From: Sphingomonas sp. BK345
GTDB lineage: Bacteria > Pseudomonadota > Alphaproteobacteria > Sphingomonadales > Sphingomonadaceae
NCBI RefSeq assembly: GCF_014193845.1
Contig: NZ_JACHZX010000002.1
Location: 372,001-436,000, forward strand
Direction: 5' to 3'
DNA: 64,000 nt
Shown here: in pieces, positions 56,032-64,000 of the stretch
Layout: every line of letters starts with the position of its first letter
How positions within the stretch are numbered: the first letter of the stretch is position 1
The notes under the pieces: model-generated
What the model was told of the DNA's origin: nothing
Seen by the model: only the letters and a program-made list of their open reading frames with translations
The model's database searches: none
Program-made: the position numbers and the translations under genes

Positions 56032-57936
56032 ATGCGCATGATGAGCTTCTCCTGGTTGACCCGCCTGGCCCGCGATCGCGGCGCGAATGTCGCGGCGATG
56101 ATGGCGGTGGCGATGATCCCGCTCGCCGCGCTCGCCGGCTCGGCGCTCGACGTGTCGCGCATGTACGTGGTCAAGTCGCGGCTTCAGCAGGCGTGCGACG
56201 CGGGCGTGCTGGCAGGCCGGCGCTTCATGGCGACCGACGGCGGCACGACGCTCGACGCCACCGCCACCGCGCAGGCCAAAACCTTCTTCACCAATAATTT
56301 CGGCGCGGGCTATTTCGGCGCCGCCAATGCCCGCTTCACCCCGAGCAAGACCAGCGACCAGCAGGTGGCGGGCACCGCGACGGTGCAGGTGCCGATGACG
56401 GTGATGAAGATGTTCTCCATGGCCACCGCCGATCTGACGGTGACGTGCAAGGCGCGCTTCGACATCGCCGACACCGACATCGTGTTCGTGCTCGACACCA
56501 CGGGCTCGATGGCGTGCCGTCCGGAAGATACCGACACGCAGTGCAACAATTACGTCAGTGCCAACTCGGCGCGCGCCTACACGCGCCCGGGTAGCGACCC
56601 TGATGCGATGCCGGGCTACCTCAACTCGACCGGCTATGCCGTTCCCGAGACCACCGCTGGCAACGGCTCGCGCATCAAGGCGCTGCGCCAGGCGGTGAAG
56701 GACTTCGCCGCGGTGATCGCCTCCTCGGTCGATAGCAGCACGCGCGTCCGCTACGGCTTCGTCACCTACACGTCGACGATCAACGCGGGCAAGGCGATCT
56801 ACCAGGTGGCGCCGAGCTACCTGGTCGGCGGCGCGGCCAACGACAAATGGGATTATCAGACACGCTGGATCACCGACGAATATGTCGCCAGCTGGAGCGG
56901 CACGGCCAATGGCAAGAGCTCTGCCAACTGCGGCACCGTCATGGGCAATCGCGCGCCGCTCACCGCGCCGGCTTTCGCCAGCGACGGTACCGCGAGCTAC
57001 ACGGGCGGGCAGCTGTGGAACTCCAAGGACAACACCTGCTACGGCAACGTCACGCGCAACATGGGGCCGGTCTATACCTACGGGCAGCGCAAGCTTGATG
57101 TCACCGGTTTCGTGGCGGGCAAGACTGTCGGCGATCCGACCAAGGTGGCCGCGACGAACACGGCATGGGACGGTTGCATCGAGGAGCGCGCCACGCAATC
57201 CGGCACGACCAACTTCACGTCCGCTTCGTACGACCTCGATCCGGAACTGATCCCGAGCAACGGCACCGACACGCGCTGGCGGCCGATGTGGGCCGACGTC
57301 GAGTATAATCGTCTGCTGACGGGCGTCAGCCCCGATACCACCAACGGGGACGACAACAACAAGCACCAGAATTTTGGCGGTGTGGATCGGCGTCAGCTTG
57401 GCTATTACTCGTGCGGCAAGCCTGTTCACCGTCTCTCGGCGATGAGTAATGCTGATATTGCCGCCTACGTCGACGCGTCCGATTTCCGGCCGCTGGGCGG
57501 TACGTATCACGACACCGGCATGATCTGGGGGACGCGGCTGCTCAGCGGCAGCGGCATCTTCGCCGCGGACAACGCCGGACGCGCCGGCCAGCCCGTGCCG
57601 CGCAAGGTGATCGTCTTTCTCACGGACGGTGACATGTCGCCGAACGCGGCATTGTACGGCCTATATGGGGTGGAGAATTTCGATAAGCGCGTCAGCAACG
57701 GCGACACCGGCAACCTCACCAACTACCACAATGCGCGCTTTCTCTACGAGTGCGGCCGCGCGCGACAGCTCGGCATCGACGTGTGGACGGTGGCGATTGA
57801 CACCAGCTCCAGCGACCAGCTGACGCAATGCGCGCGCAACAGCTCGCAGGCGCTGTACACCACCACCGGCAGCGGGCTGTCCGCGATCTTCCAGAAGATC
57901 GCCAAGCAGGTCGCCATGCTGCGGATCGACCAGTGA
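56032..57936 (+). CDS. TadG-like pilus/secretion protein with von Willebrand A domain
   Basis: A 634-residue secreted protein. The N-terminal Tad-type membrane segment NVAAMMAVAMIPLAALAGSALDVSRMY is followed by VKSRLQQACDAGVLAG, as in TadG/TadE. A vWA domain begins DIVFVLDTTGSMAC (MIDAS) and continues to VIVFLTDGDMSPNA. It carries many Cys and aromatic residues and no catalytic motif. It heads three genes with overlapping ends. In Tad systems TadG anchors or assembles the pilus; no ATPase or platform gene is in view. Confidence 0.9.
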   Translation: MRMMSFSWLTRLARDRGANVAAMMAVAMIPLAALAGSALDVSRMYVVKSRLQQACDAGVLAGRRFMATDGGTTLDATATAQAKTFFTNNFGAGYFGAANARFTPSKTSDQQVAGTATVQVPMTVMKMFSMATADLTVTCKARFDIADTDIVFVLDTTGSMACRPEDTDTQCNNYVSANSARAYTRPGSDPDAMPGYLNSTGYAVPETTAGNGSRIKALRQAVKDFAAVIASSVDSSTRVRYGFVTYTSTINAGKAIYQVAPSYLVGGAANDKWDYQTRWITDEYVASWSGTANGKSSANCGTVMGNRAPLTAPAFASDGTASYTGGQLWNSKDNTCYGNVTRNMGPVYTYGQRKLDVTGFVAGKTVGDPTKVAATNTAWDGCIEERATQSGTTNFTSASYDLDPELIPSNGTDTRWRPMWADVEYNRLLTGVSPDTTNGDDNNKHQNFGGVDRRQLGYYSCGKPVHRLSAMSNADIAAYVDASDFRPLGGTYHDTGMIWGTRLLSGSGIFAADNAGRAGQPVPRKVIVFLTDGDMSPNAALYGLYGVENFDKRVSNGDTGNLTNYHNARFLYECGRARQLGIDVWTVAIDTSSSDQLTQCARNSSQALYTTTGSGLSAIFQKIAKQVAMLRIDQ

Positions 57937-58517
57937 GCGCGCGCGCCGCGCTCGTCCGCGACCGCCGCGGCGTCAGCACGATCGAGTTCGCGCTGCTCGC
58001 ACCGGTGCTGTTCCTCGTCGTGCTCGGGCTCTTCGATCTGATGTACGGCGTCTACGTCCGCTCGGTGCTGGAAGGCGCGGTAGTCAAGGCGGGACGCGAC
58101 AGCGCGCTGGAGAACAACGCCGCCGACCAGGATGCGATCGACGGCAAGGTTCGCTTCATGCTCGCCTCGCTCGGCGGCGGGATGACGATCAGCACGTCGC
58201 GCAAGAGCTACGCCAGCTTCTCGCTGGTCAAGCCCGAGTCCTTCGACGACCGGAACGGGAATGGCGTGCGCGACAGCGGCGAATGTTTCGACGACGTCAA
58301 CGGCAACGGCGTGTGGGACGCCGACCCGGGAGTCGGCGGGCAGGGCGGCGCCAACGACGTTACCAATTATACCGTCACGGTGACCTACAACCGCATCTTC
58401 CCGATGGCGGCGCTGGCTGGCTGGCCCAGGGTGCAGTCGCTGTCCGCCAGCACGTTGCTCAAGAACCAGCCGTACAAGACGCAGACCAGCAACGTGGTGA
58501 AGTCGATATGCACCTGA
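57933..58517 (+). CDS. TadE-like pseudopilin protein
   Basis: A 194-residue protein with GTG start overlapping the TadG stop (GTGA). The N-terminal RRGVSTIEFALLAPVLFLVVLGLFDL is the TadE pseudopilin hydrophobic stretch with the conserved Glu after the processing site. The C-terminal half contains two D-x-N-G-N-G-type segments (DRNGNGVRD and DVNGNGVWD) that look like calcium-binding loops, unusual for TadE. Confidence 0.88.
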   Translation: MSARAALVRDRRGVSTIEFALLAPVLFLVVLGLFDLMYGVYVRSVLEGAVVKAGRDSALENNAADQDAIDGKVRFMLASLGGGMTISTSRKSYASFSLVKPESFDDRNGNGVRDSGECFDDVNGNGVWDADPGVGGQGGANDVTNYTVTVTYNRIFPMAALAGWPRVQSLSASTLLKNQPYKTQTSNVVKSICT

Positions 58518-59209
58518 GCCTCGCCCCGCTCGCCGCACGGCTGCGGCGTGACCGCTCGGGCGTGTCGATGATCGAGTTCGCGCTCACCTTGCCCGTGGTG
58601 CTGACGCTCGGCTGCTACGGCATCGAGACCAGCAACCTGGCGCTCACCTCGCTTCAGGTGAGCCAGCTCGCGCTCAACCTCGCCGACAATGCCTCGCGCG
58701 TCGGCAGCATGCAGAGCGACAACTCGACCCAGCTGCGCGAGGTGGACATCAACGACGTGCTCACCGCGGCGCGGCTGCAGGGCGGCAAGCTGGGGCTCAC
58801 GACCAGAGGCCGCATCATCGTCTCCTCGCTCGAAGAGAGCGGCGGGAAGCAATATATCCACTGGCAGCGTTGCCTGGGCACGCAGAGCGGCGCCGACTAT
58901 GACTCGCATTATGGCACGACGCCGGTCACGGCCGGCACGCAGACCGGCAGCGGCTACGCCGGGACGGTGGTGACCGGCATGGGCAAGCCCGGCGCGCAGG
59001 TTACCGCGCCGCCGGGCACCGGAGTGATGTTCGTCGAGGTCAACTACCTCTACAACCCGATTATCAGCAGCCGCTGGCTGAGCGCGGGCGTGCAGCAGAT
59101 GCGCTACACCGCGTCGTTCATCGTGCGCGACCGGCGCACCTTCGATATGGTCTACAATCCCGCGCCGACTGCGCAGCGCTACACCTGCGACCGCTACACC
59201 GCGTCCTGA
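58508..59209 (+). CDS. TadE/TadF-like pseudopilin protein
   Basis: A 233-residue protein whose ATG lies 10 bases inside the previous gene. RSGVSMIEFALTLPVVLTLGCYGIETSNLAL is a second TadE-type pseudopilin helix, with the Glu at the expected place. The C-terminal portion is Tyr/Thr-rich (VMFVEVNYLYNPIISSRWL). The 3' end overlaps the convergent RibD-C gene by 16 bases. Confidence 0.88.
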   Translation: MHLSLAPLAARLRRDRSGVSMIEFALTLPVVLTLGCYGIETSNLALTSLQVSQLALNLADNASRVGSMQSDNSTQLREVDINDVLTAARLQGGKLGLTTRGRIIVSSLEESGGKQYIHWQRCLGTQSGADYDSHYGTTPVTAGTQTGSGYAGTVVTGMGKPGAQVTAPPGTGVMFVEVNYLYNPIISSRWLSAGVQQMRYTASFIVRDRRTFDMVYNPAPTAQRYTCDRYTAS

Positions 59210-59907
59210 GCGGCGGTGACGGCGTAGCGCAGATGGAGTGCGCCGTGAGCGAGCGGGTCGACGCCGATCAGCTGAAGCCGGATCTTGCCCTTCAACCCCG
59301 TTTCCCCGGCCTCGACGATCGTGCGGCTCTCCCCGCCGTCCAGCGCGGGCGCGAGCACGAGGTCGAACTGCTCGACCAGCCCGGCGGCGAGGAAGCTGCC
59401 GTTCGTCCCGCCCCCGCCCTCGAGCAGCAGATGGCGCGCACCGAACCGCTCGCCCAGTATGTCGAGCGCGGCGGCGAGGTCGAGCCCGCCGCCCCGCCTC
59501 TCACAGACGATGTAGGAGACGCCAACGCCGACCAGCTCGGCGAGATGCGAGTCGGTGATGTCCGGCCCGAGCAGCACGACGACATGGTCGCCGTGAATGT
59601 CCGCCGCGGTGAAGTGAAGTCGGCCTGCGCGGTCGAGCGCGATCGCATAGGGGCCGTGGTCGCGCGCGACGTGGAACGGGCGGGGCGGCGCCCCGCTGGG
59701 GGAAGGCGGATGCGGTTCGCCTTTGGCCATCTCCGCCATCGTGACGCGGCCGACGATCCAGCCATCCGCGGCATAGCGGTCGTGGATCGCCTCATAGGCG
59801 CCAGTCCAGTCCGCCGCAGAGCCGTCGGGGCTCTCGGTCCAGCGGCTCGGGTGCAGTCGACCGTCGAGCGAACCCGCCATCAGGCAAGTCAGACGCGGCC
59901 GGGTCAT
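59194..59907 (-). CDS. RibD C-terminal / dihydrofolate-reductase-like protein
   Basis: A 237-residue reductase-like protein. [63 protein letters not shown] match the RibD_C/DHFR-like fold that binds NADPH. It is a stand-alone reductase domain without the deaminase half, so it is not a canonical RibD. ATG at 59907 overlaps the cupin stop. Substrate unknown. Confidence 0.9.
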   Translation of the reverse strand: MTRPRLTCLMAGSLDGRLHPSRWTESPDGSAADWTGAYEAIHDRYAADGWIVGRVTMAEMAKGEPHPPSPSGAPPRPFHVARDHGPYAIALDRAGRLHFTAADIHGDHVVVLLGPDITDSHLAELVGVGVSYIVCERRGGGLDLAAALDILGERFGARHLLLEGGGGTNGSFLAAGLVEQFDLVLAPALDGGESRTIVEAGETGLKGKIRLQLIGVDPLAHGALHLRYAVTAAQDAV

Positions 59908-60305
59908 GCCGCACCCTCACCGCTATACTCTTCGTCACTGACCGGCGCGAGCCAGGTGACCGCGCTGCCATCCTTCTTCTCGGCGATGGCGATGTGCGTC
60001 AAAGCGGTATCGGGTGCGGCGCCGTGCCAGTGGCGCTCATCGGGCGCGAAATAGACGATGTCGCCCGGCGCGATCTCCTCGATCGCGCCGCCCTCGCGCT
60101 GCACCCGCCCGCGTCCGAAGGTGACGAGCAGTGTCTGGCCGAGCGGGTGCGTGTGCCAGTTGGTGCGCGCGCCCGGCTCAAAGGTGACGGTGGCGCCCGC
60201 GAGCGCGCCGCTGCCAGCGAAAGGCATGTCGAGCCGCACGGTACCGGTGAAATAATCCGCCGGGCCGCGCGAGGACGCGATGGCGCCGCTGCGCGTGATC
60301 TTCAT
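59904..60305 (-). CDS. cupin-domain protein
   Basis: A 133-residue cupin: [30 protein letters not shown] gives motif 1 with two metal His, and [18 protein letters not shown] gives motif 2. Similar small cupins accompany aldo-keto or RibD-like oxidoreductases. ATG 60305 (MKITRSGAI) is used in preference to the longer frame. It is translationally coupled to the reductase gene (ATGA). Confidence 0.9.
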   Translation of the reverse strand: MKITRSGAIASSRGPADYFTGTVRLDMPFAGSGALAGATVTFEPGARTNWHTHPLGQTLLVTFGRGRVQREGGAIEEIAPGDIVYFAPDERHWHGAAPDTALTHIAIAEKKDGSAVTWLAPVSDEEYSGEGAA

Positions 60306-60407
60306 GGGTACGTCTCCGCGAGGATGATGCCCGCTCAACGCGGCGGGCGTACACCGTCTCCATCGTGGACGATGAGCAAGTCGCGACGCCGCGATGAACC
60401 GCCTTCG

Positions 60408-61958
60408 TCAGCGTGCCACGCCGGCGTCCGCCGCGGCGTTCACCCAAGCCGTGGCAAGGTAACGCGGCGCCACCCGCGCCCGCGCGCGCTGTTCATAGGC
60501 ATAGCCTGCGCCGAGCACCGCCTGATCGCCGCCGCGGGTGGCGATGAAGGAGAGGCCGACCGGCAGGCCGTCGGCCAGCCCCATCGGTACGGTGAGATGC
60601 GGGTAGCCCGCGATCGCGGGCAGCTGCGACGCCGAGGGGCCGCCATATTGGTCGCCATAGACGCGGTCGCTGAGCCAGGCGGCGTCGTAGCTCGGCTCGA
60701 CCAGCAGCGTCGCGCGCGCCTGGCGCAGCATCGCGTCGATCCCCTGCGCGCCGGCGAGCCGCAGCGAGGTCGCGCGCGCGGCGCGATAGGCCGGGTCATC
60801 GAGCCCCTTGGTCTCCTCCGCGGCCTCGAACAGCTCCTGGCCGAAATAGGGCATCTCGGCCGCGGCATGGGCGCGATCGAAGGCGATCACGTCGGCGAGC
60901 GTGCGCGTCGTGACACTCGCCGGCGTCGTGGCCAGATAGGCGTTGAGATCGGCCTTGAGCTCGGTCTTGAGCACCAGCAGCTCGGCCTCGCCGAGCCCCT
61001 CCAGTTTGGGCGGGGTGACCTCGACCAGCTCGGCGCCGGCGGCGCGCAGCACCGCCAGTGCGGCGTCGTAGCGCGCGGCGAGTGCGGGGCGCAGCTCGGG
61101 TGGGCGAATCACCGCCACGCGCGCGCCGCTCAGCGCGCTGGTGGACAGCGCGGCGGCATAGTCGGTCGTGCCGCCGGCCATGGCGCCGAGCAGCAGCGCA
61201 GCGTCGCGCACGCTGCGCGCCATCGGACCGGGCGTGTCCTGGCTGTGGCTGATCGGCACGACGCGATCGGCGCTGACCAGCCCCAGCGTCGGCTTGAGCC
61301 CGACGAGCCCGTTGATCGAGGAGGGGCAGGTGACCGAGCCGTCCGTCTCGGTGCCCACCGCCGCGGCGGCGAGGCTGGCGGCGACCGCGGCGCCCGAGCC
61401 CGCGGAGGAGCCGCAGGCGGTGCGATCGAGCGCATAGGGGTTGCGCACCAGCCCGCCGACGGCGCTCCAGCCGCTCATCGAGCGCGTCGATCGAATGTTG
61501 GCCCATTCAGACAGGTTGGTCTTGCCGAGGATCACCGCGCCCGCCGCGCGCAATCGCGCCACCAGCGGCGCGTCGCGGTGCGTGATGTTGCCGGCGAGCG
61601 CGAGGCTGCCGGCGGTGGTGGCGATCGGGTCGGCGGTCTCGATATTGTCCTTGAGCAGGATCGGCACGCCGTGGAGTGGTCCGCGGACGCGGCCAGCGGC
61701 GCGCTCGGCGTCGAGCGCGCGCGCCTGAGCGAGCGCGTCCGGGTTGAGCGCGATGACGCTGCGCAGCGTCGGGCCGCTGCGATCAACCTTGGCGATGCGC
61801 GCGAGATAGGCGCGGGTGAGCGCCGCGCTGCTGGTTTTCCCGGCGGCGAGCTGCGCGCTTAGCTGTTCGAGCGATACTTCCTCCACCTGCGGCGCGGCGG
61901 CCGCGGGCAGCGCCAGCAGACTCCCGGTGAGAACCACTGCCGTTATCGTCGCGCGCAT
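60408..61958 (-). CDS. secreted amidase-signature-family protein
   Basis: A 516-residue hydrolase with a signal peptide (MRATITAVVLTGSLLALPAAAAP). The amidase signature triad is visible: Lys in GVPILLKDNIETA (near 102), cis-Ser and nucleophile Ser in ACGSSAGSGAAVAASLAA with the later TDGSVTCPSSINGL. It splits amide or peptide-like bonds; substrate is unknown. It is upstream of, but 102 bases from, the cupin gene. Confidence 0.93.
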   Translation of the reverse strand: MRATITAVVLTGSLLALPAAAAPQVEEVSLEQLSAQLAAGKTSSAALTRAYLARIAKVDRSGPTLRSVIALNPDALAQARALDAERAAGRVRGPLHGVPILLKDNIETADPIATTAGSLALAGNITHRDAPLVARLRAAGAVILGKTNLSEWANIRSTRSMSGWSAVGGLVRNPYALDRTACGSSAGSGAAVAASLAAAAVGTETDGSVTCPSSINGLVGLKPTLGLVSADRVVPISHSQDTPGPMARSVRDAALLLGAMAGGTTDYAAALSTSALSGARVAVIRPPELRPALAARYDAALAVLRAAGAELVEVTPPKLEGLGEAELLVLKTELKADLNAYLATTPASVTTRTLADVIAFDRAHAAAEMPYFGQELFEAAEETKGLDDPAYRAARATSLRLAGAQGIDAMLRQARATLLVEPSYDAAWLSDRVYGDQYGGPSASQLPAIAGYPHLTVPMGLADGLPVGLSFIATRGGDQAVLGAGYAYEQRARARVAPRYLATAWVNAAADAGVAR

Positions 61959-62113
61959 CGATCGCTCCTCATCATTCGCGCCTATCCTCGCGCGTTCGCA
62001 GGCGCTTGGGCAAGCGCGCGGCGCGCCGGCGATGGACTTCCGGCCCGCACCGGCTAGGAACCCGCGACGATCGCGCCTCGGCGCCTTCTTCTCCCGCCGC
62101 CGCGGAGCCGCGC

Positions 62114-62644
62114 ATGAACGACGATCTTCGAGCCCTGATCCGGACCATTCCCGACTTCCCCAAACCCGGCATCCAGTTCCGCGATATTACCACCCTATTG
62201 CTCGATCCTGCCGGCGTGGCCGCCTGTGTCGAGCGGATGGTGGCGGCGACTGAAGGCCCAGTCGATCTGGTGGCAGGGATCGAGGCGCGCGGTTTCCTCT
62301 TCGCCGCGGCGCTGGCGGTGCCGCTCCGCGCCGGCGTGCTGCTGATCCGCAAGGACGGCAAGCTGCCCGGGGCGACCATCGCCGAGGATTATGCGCTCGA
62401 GTACGGCAGCGACCGGATCGCGATCCACGCCGACGCCTGCGCGCCGGGCGCGCGCGTGCTGCTCGTCGACGACCTCATCGCCACCGGCGGCACGGCGCGC
62501 GCCGCGGTGCGGCTACTGCGCAAGGCCGGTGCCGAGGTGCGCCAGGCGCAGTTCGTCGTCGACCTGCCCGACCTGGGCGGCGCCGAGCGACTGCGCGACG
62601 AGGACATCGCGGTCAGCGCGCTGGTGGCCTTCGAGGGTCACTGA
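62114..62644 (+). CDS. apt: adenine phosphoribosyltransferase
   Basis: A 176-residue purine salvage enzyme converting adenine and PRPP to AMP. IPDFPKPGIQFRDITTLL is the typical start, VAGIEARGFLF the flexible loop region, and RVLLVDDLIATGGTA the PRPP-binding motif. ATG 62114 begins MNDDLRALIRTIP. Single gene, divergent from the amidase. Confidence 0.97.
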   Translation: MNDDLRALIRTIPDFPKPGIQFRDITTLLLDPAGVAACVERMVAATEGPVDLVAGIEARGFLFAAALAVPLRAGVLLIRKDGKLPGATIAEDYALEYGSDRIAIHADACAPGARVLLVDDLIATGGTARAAVRLLRKAGAEVRQAQFVVDLPDLGGAERLRDEDIAVSALVAFEGH

Positions 62645-62733
62645 GCGTCGCCGGAACCGCCACCGGCCCAGCGCCGTTGGCTCCATACTGGCGGCGCGTA
62701 CCAGCCGCTTCCTCCGTGGTATGGAGAGTTCCG

Positions 62734-63342
62734 ATGAGATGGACCCACATCGTCGCCGCTGGCCTGCTCGGCGGGCTGGCGCTCATGACCTCTGCCTGCT
62801 CGACCGGCTATGGCTATAGCGGGGTCGGCCTCGGCGTCGGCAGCGGCGGCTATTACGACGACCCGTACGGCGGGTACGGCTACGGCGGCTATGGCTATGC
62901 GCCGAGCTACTACGGCTGGAACGACGGCTTCTACTACCCGGGCACCGGCGTCTACGTCTACGATCGCTATCGTCGTCCCTATCGCTGGAACGACAACCAG
63001 CAGCGCTACTGGCAGCAGCGCCGCGGCAGCTATGCCGGCCGCGACGTGCGCGACAATTGGCGCGACTTTCGCCGCGATGTCGGGCGCGAGCGGCGCGACT
63101 ATCGCGGTGACCTTCGCGCCAATCGCGACGCCTATCGCAGCGGCACGATCACGCGCGACCAGTTCCGTCAGGGGCGGCGCGACGCGCGCCAGGAATATCG
63201 CGGGGACGTGCGGCGCGACTACCGCGAGCTGCGCCGGGAGAACCGCGCGGAAGGCTATCGCACGCCCCGCCTTGATCGCGGGCCGAACCGTGGAAGCGGG
63301 GATCGCGGGCCGGCGCCGCGGCGCGGGGAGCGCCCGCGCTGA
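62734..63342 (+). CDS. Gly/Tyr-rich lipoprotein with charged C-terminus
   Basis: A 202-residue lipoprotein. The signal peptide ends in the lipobox LMTSAC (Cys near residue 22). A Gly/Tyr-rich low-complexity segment follows (about 25-75: GGYGYGGYGY, DGFYYPGTGVYVYD). The second half is Arg/Asp-rich with a repeated DxR pattern (DVRDNWRDFRRDVGRERRDYR). The function is unknown; it may bind nucleic acid, metal or envelope polymer. Confidence 0.8.
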   Translation: MRWTHIVAAGLLGGLALMTSACSTGYGYSGVGLGVGSGGYYDDPYGGYGYGGYGYAPSYYGWNDGFYYPGTGVYVYDRYRRPYRWNDNQQRYWQQRRGSYAGRDVRDNWRDFRRDVGRERRDYRGDLRANRDAYRSGTITRDQFRQGRRDARQEYRGDVRRDYRELRRENRAEGYRTPRLDRGPNRGSGDRGPAPRRGERPR

Positions 63343-63346
63343 CGGC

Positions 63347-63979
63347 TCAGCCGTGCTTCTTCAGGCCGCGCACCCGGTGCCAGACGTAGAAGGCGATCGC
63401 CGCGACCAGCACCACGCCGATCGCCGCGTCGGCGCGGTGGAAGAAGGCTTTGAGCCGCGGGTCACTGTTCCACTTGTCGCCCAGCGTCATGCCGATCCAG
63501 GCGAGCAGCAGGCAGAACGGCCAGGAGCCAACGAAGGTATAGACGTGGAACGGGATCAGCTTCATCCGCGCCACCCCGGCGGGAAAGGCGACGAAGGTGC
63601 GGATCACGGGCAGCATGCGCCCGATCAGGATCGCCCAGGCGCCCCAGCGGTTGAAGAAACGATCGGCGAGGTCGAGCTCGCCCGGGCCGATCAGCACGTA
63701 GCGGCCGAACTTTTCCGCCATCGGCCGCCCGCCGCGGCGCCCGATCTCATAGGCGATGACAGAGCCGATGTTGCAGCCGATCGCGCCCGCGGTCGCGGCG
63801 AGGAACAGGTTGAGCTCGCCGGTGGAGACGAGATAGCCCGCGAACGGCATGATGATCTCGGACGGCAGCGGGATGCACGCGCTCTCGATCGCCATCAGCA
63901 GCGCGATACCGAGATAGCCGCCGCGGGAGATCACGGCGATGGCGAAGCCGGCGAGCGCGGCAAGGATCTTCTCGACCAT
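63347..63979 (-). CDS. DedA-family membrane protein
   Basis: A 210-residue DedA (SNARE-associated) protein with about five membrane segments. The conserved regions IESACIPLPSEIIMPFAGYL and GRMLPVIRTFVAFPAGVARM, including the Glu and the R-x-x-P/F-A-G-x-x-x-M signature, are clear. DedA proteins translocate undecaprenyl phosphate or phosphatidylethanolamine across the membrane. Convergent with the lipoprotein gene; the stop codons are only 5 bases apart. Confidence 0.93.
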   Translation of the reverse strand: MVEKILAALAGFAIAVISRGGYLGIALLMAIESACIPLPSEIIMPFAGYLVSTGELNLFLAATAGAIGCNIGSVIAYEIGRRGGRPMAEKFGRYVLIGPGELDLADRFFNRWGAWAILIGRMLPVIRTFVAFPAGVARMKLIPFHVYTFVGSWPFCLLLAWIGMTLGDKWNSDPRLKAFFHRADAAIGVVLVAAIAFYVWHRVRGLKKHG

Positions 63980-64000
63980 GATGCTGCGCTTGCGTCACGC

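Overview
The window is high-GC DNA (about 70% by eye) densely packed with bacterial genes. Protein content and gene order point to an alphaproteobacterium, most likely a sphingomonad: a TCA-cycle cluster with an LDH-like mdh, zapE, sucD, odhA, odhB and lpd; a 1,540-residue NAD-specific glutamate dehydrogenase; aerobic-type cobST; DUF6894 and DUF1428 proteins; and many short palindromic intergenic repeats. This assignment rests on family resemblance only. No rRNA or CRISPR array is present. One tRNA (Thr, CGT) is present.

Layout. 1-11.4 kb (minus strand): sdhB, zapE, mdh, sucD, odhA, odhB, lpd, a molybdopterin-binding Mop protein and a small unknown gene. Two stand-alone GIY-YIG nuclease genes sit in the gaps of this cluster, each bracketed by inverted REP-like palindromes. 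A nuclease-free version of the same repeat pair lies between zapE and sdhB. 11.5-15.6 kb: a tightly overlapping small-enzyme operon (GST, duplicated DUF1428, two VOC proteins), another VOC gene and a divergent HxlR regulator. 15.7-19.4 kb: cobS and cobT (cobaltochelatase) with a DUF433/DUF5615 toxin-antitoxin pair inserted between them through overlapping codons, then a ribbon-helix-helix gene. 19.4-28 kb: GNAT, a SulP sulfate transporter with a long structured-looking leader, NAD-glutamate dehydrogenase and a PAS-like protein.

28.1-31.7 kb is a degraded island beside tRNA-Thr: a frameshifted integrase remnant cut by an IS3-family fragment, a glycosyltransferase gene, and a second inverted IS3 copy with a broken orfB. 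31.7-43.2 kb: TrmH-type methyltransferase, UVR-motif protein, Na+/H+ antiporter, dcd, a two-component system, an EF-hand protein, thioesterase, isochorismatase-like hydrolase, a second GST and an MFS exporter. 43.3-50.3 kb: AraC regulator, then a tandem-TetR regulator divergent from an acyl-CoA dehydrogenase, alcohol dehydrogenase, APH-like kinase and SDR. The last group looks like a catabolic unit resembling the kinase/ACAD (ACAD10/11, LvaA/LvaC) logic for 4-hydroxyacids. 50.3-55.9 kb: a frameshifted ORF, VOC, DUF1697, guaA, a B3-type metallo-beta-lactamase-fold gene behind three 66-bp tandem repeats, DUF1080 and DUF6894. 56-59.2 kb: an orphan three-gene TadG/TadE-like set. 59.2-64 kb: a RibD-C reductase, cupin, exported amidase, apt, a Gly/Tyr-rich lipoprotein and a DedA protein.

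The least explained signals are the GIY-YIG genes bounded by REP inverted repeats, the toxin-antitoxin pair translationally threaded through cobST, and the IS-flanked glycosyltransferase in a broken integrase.
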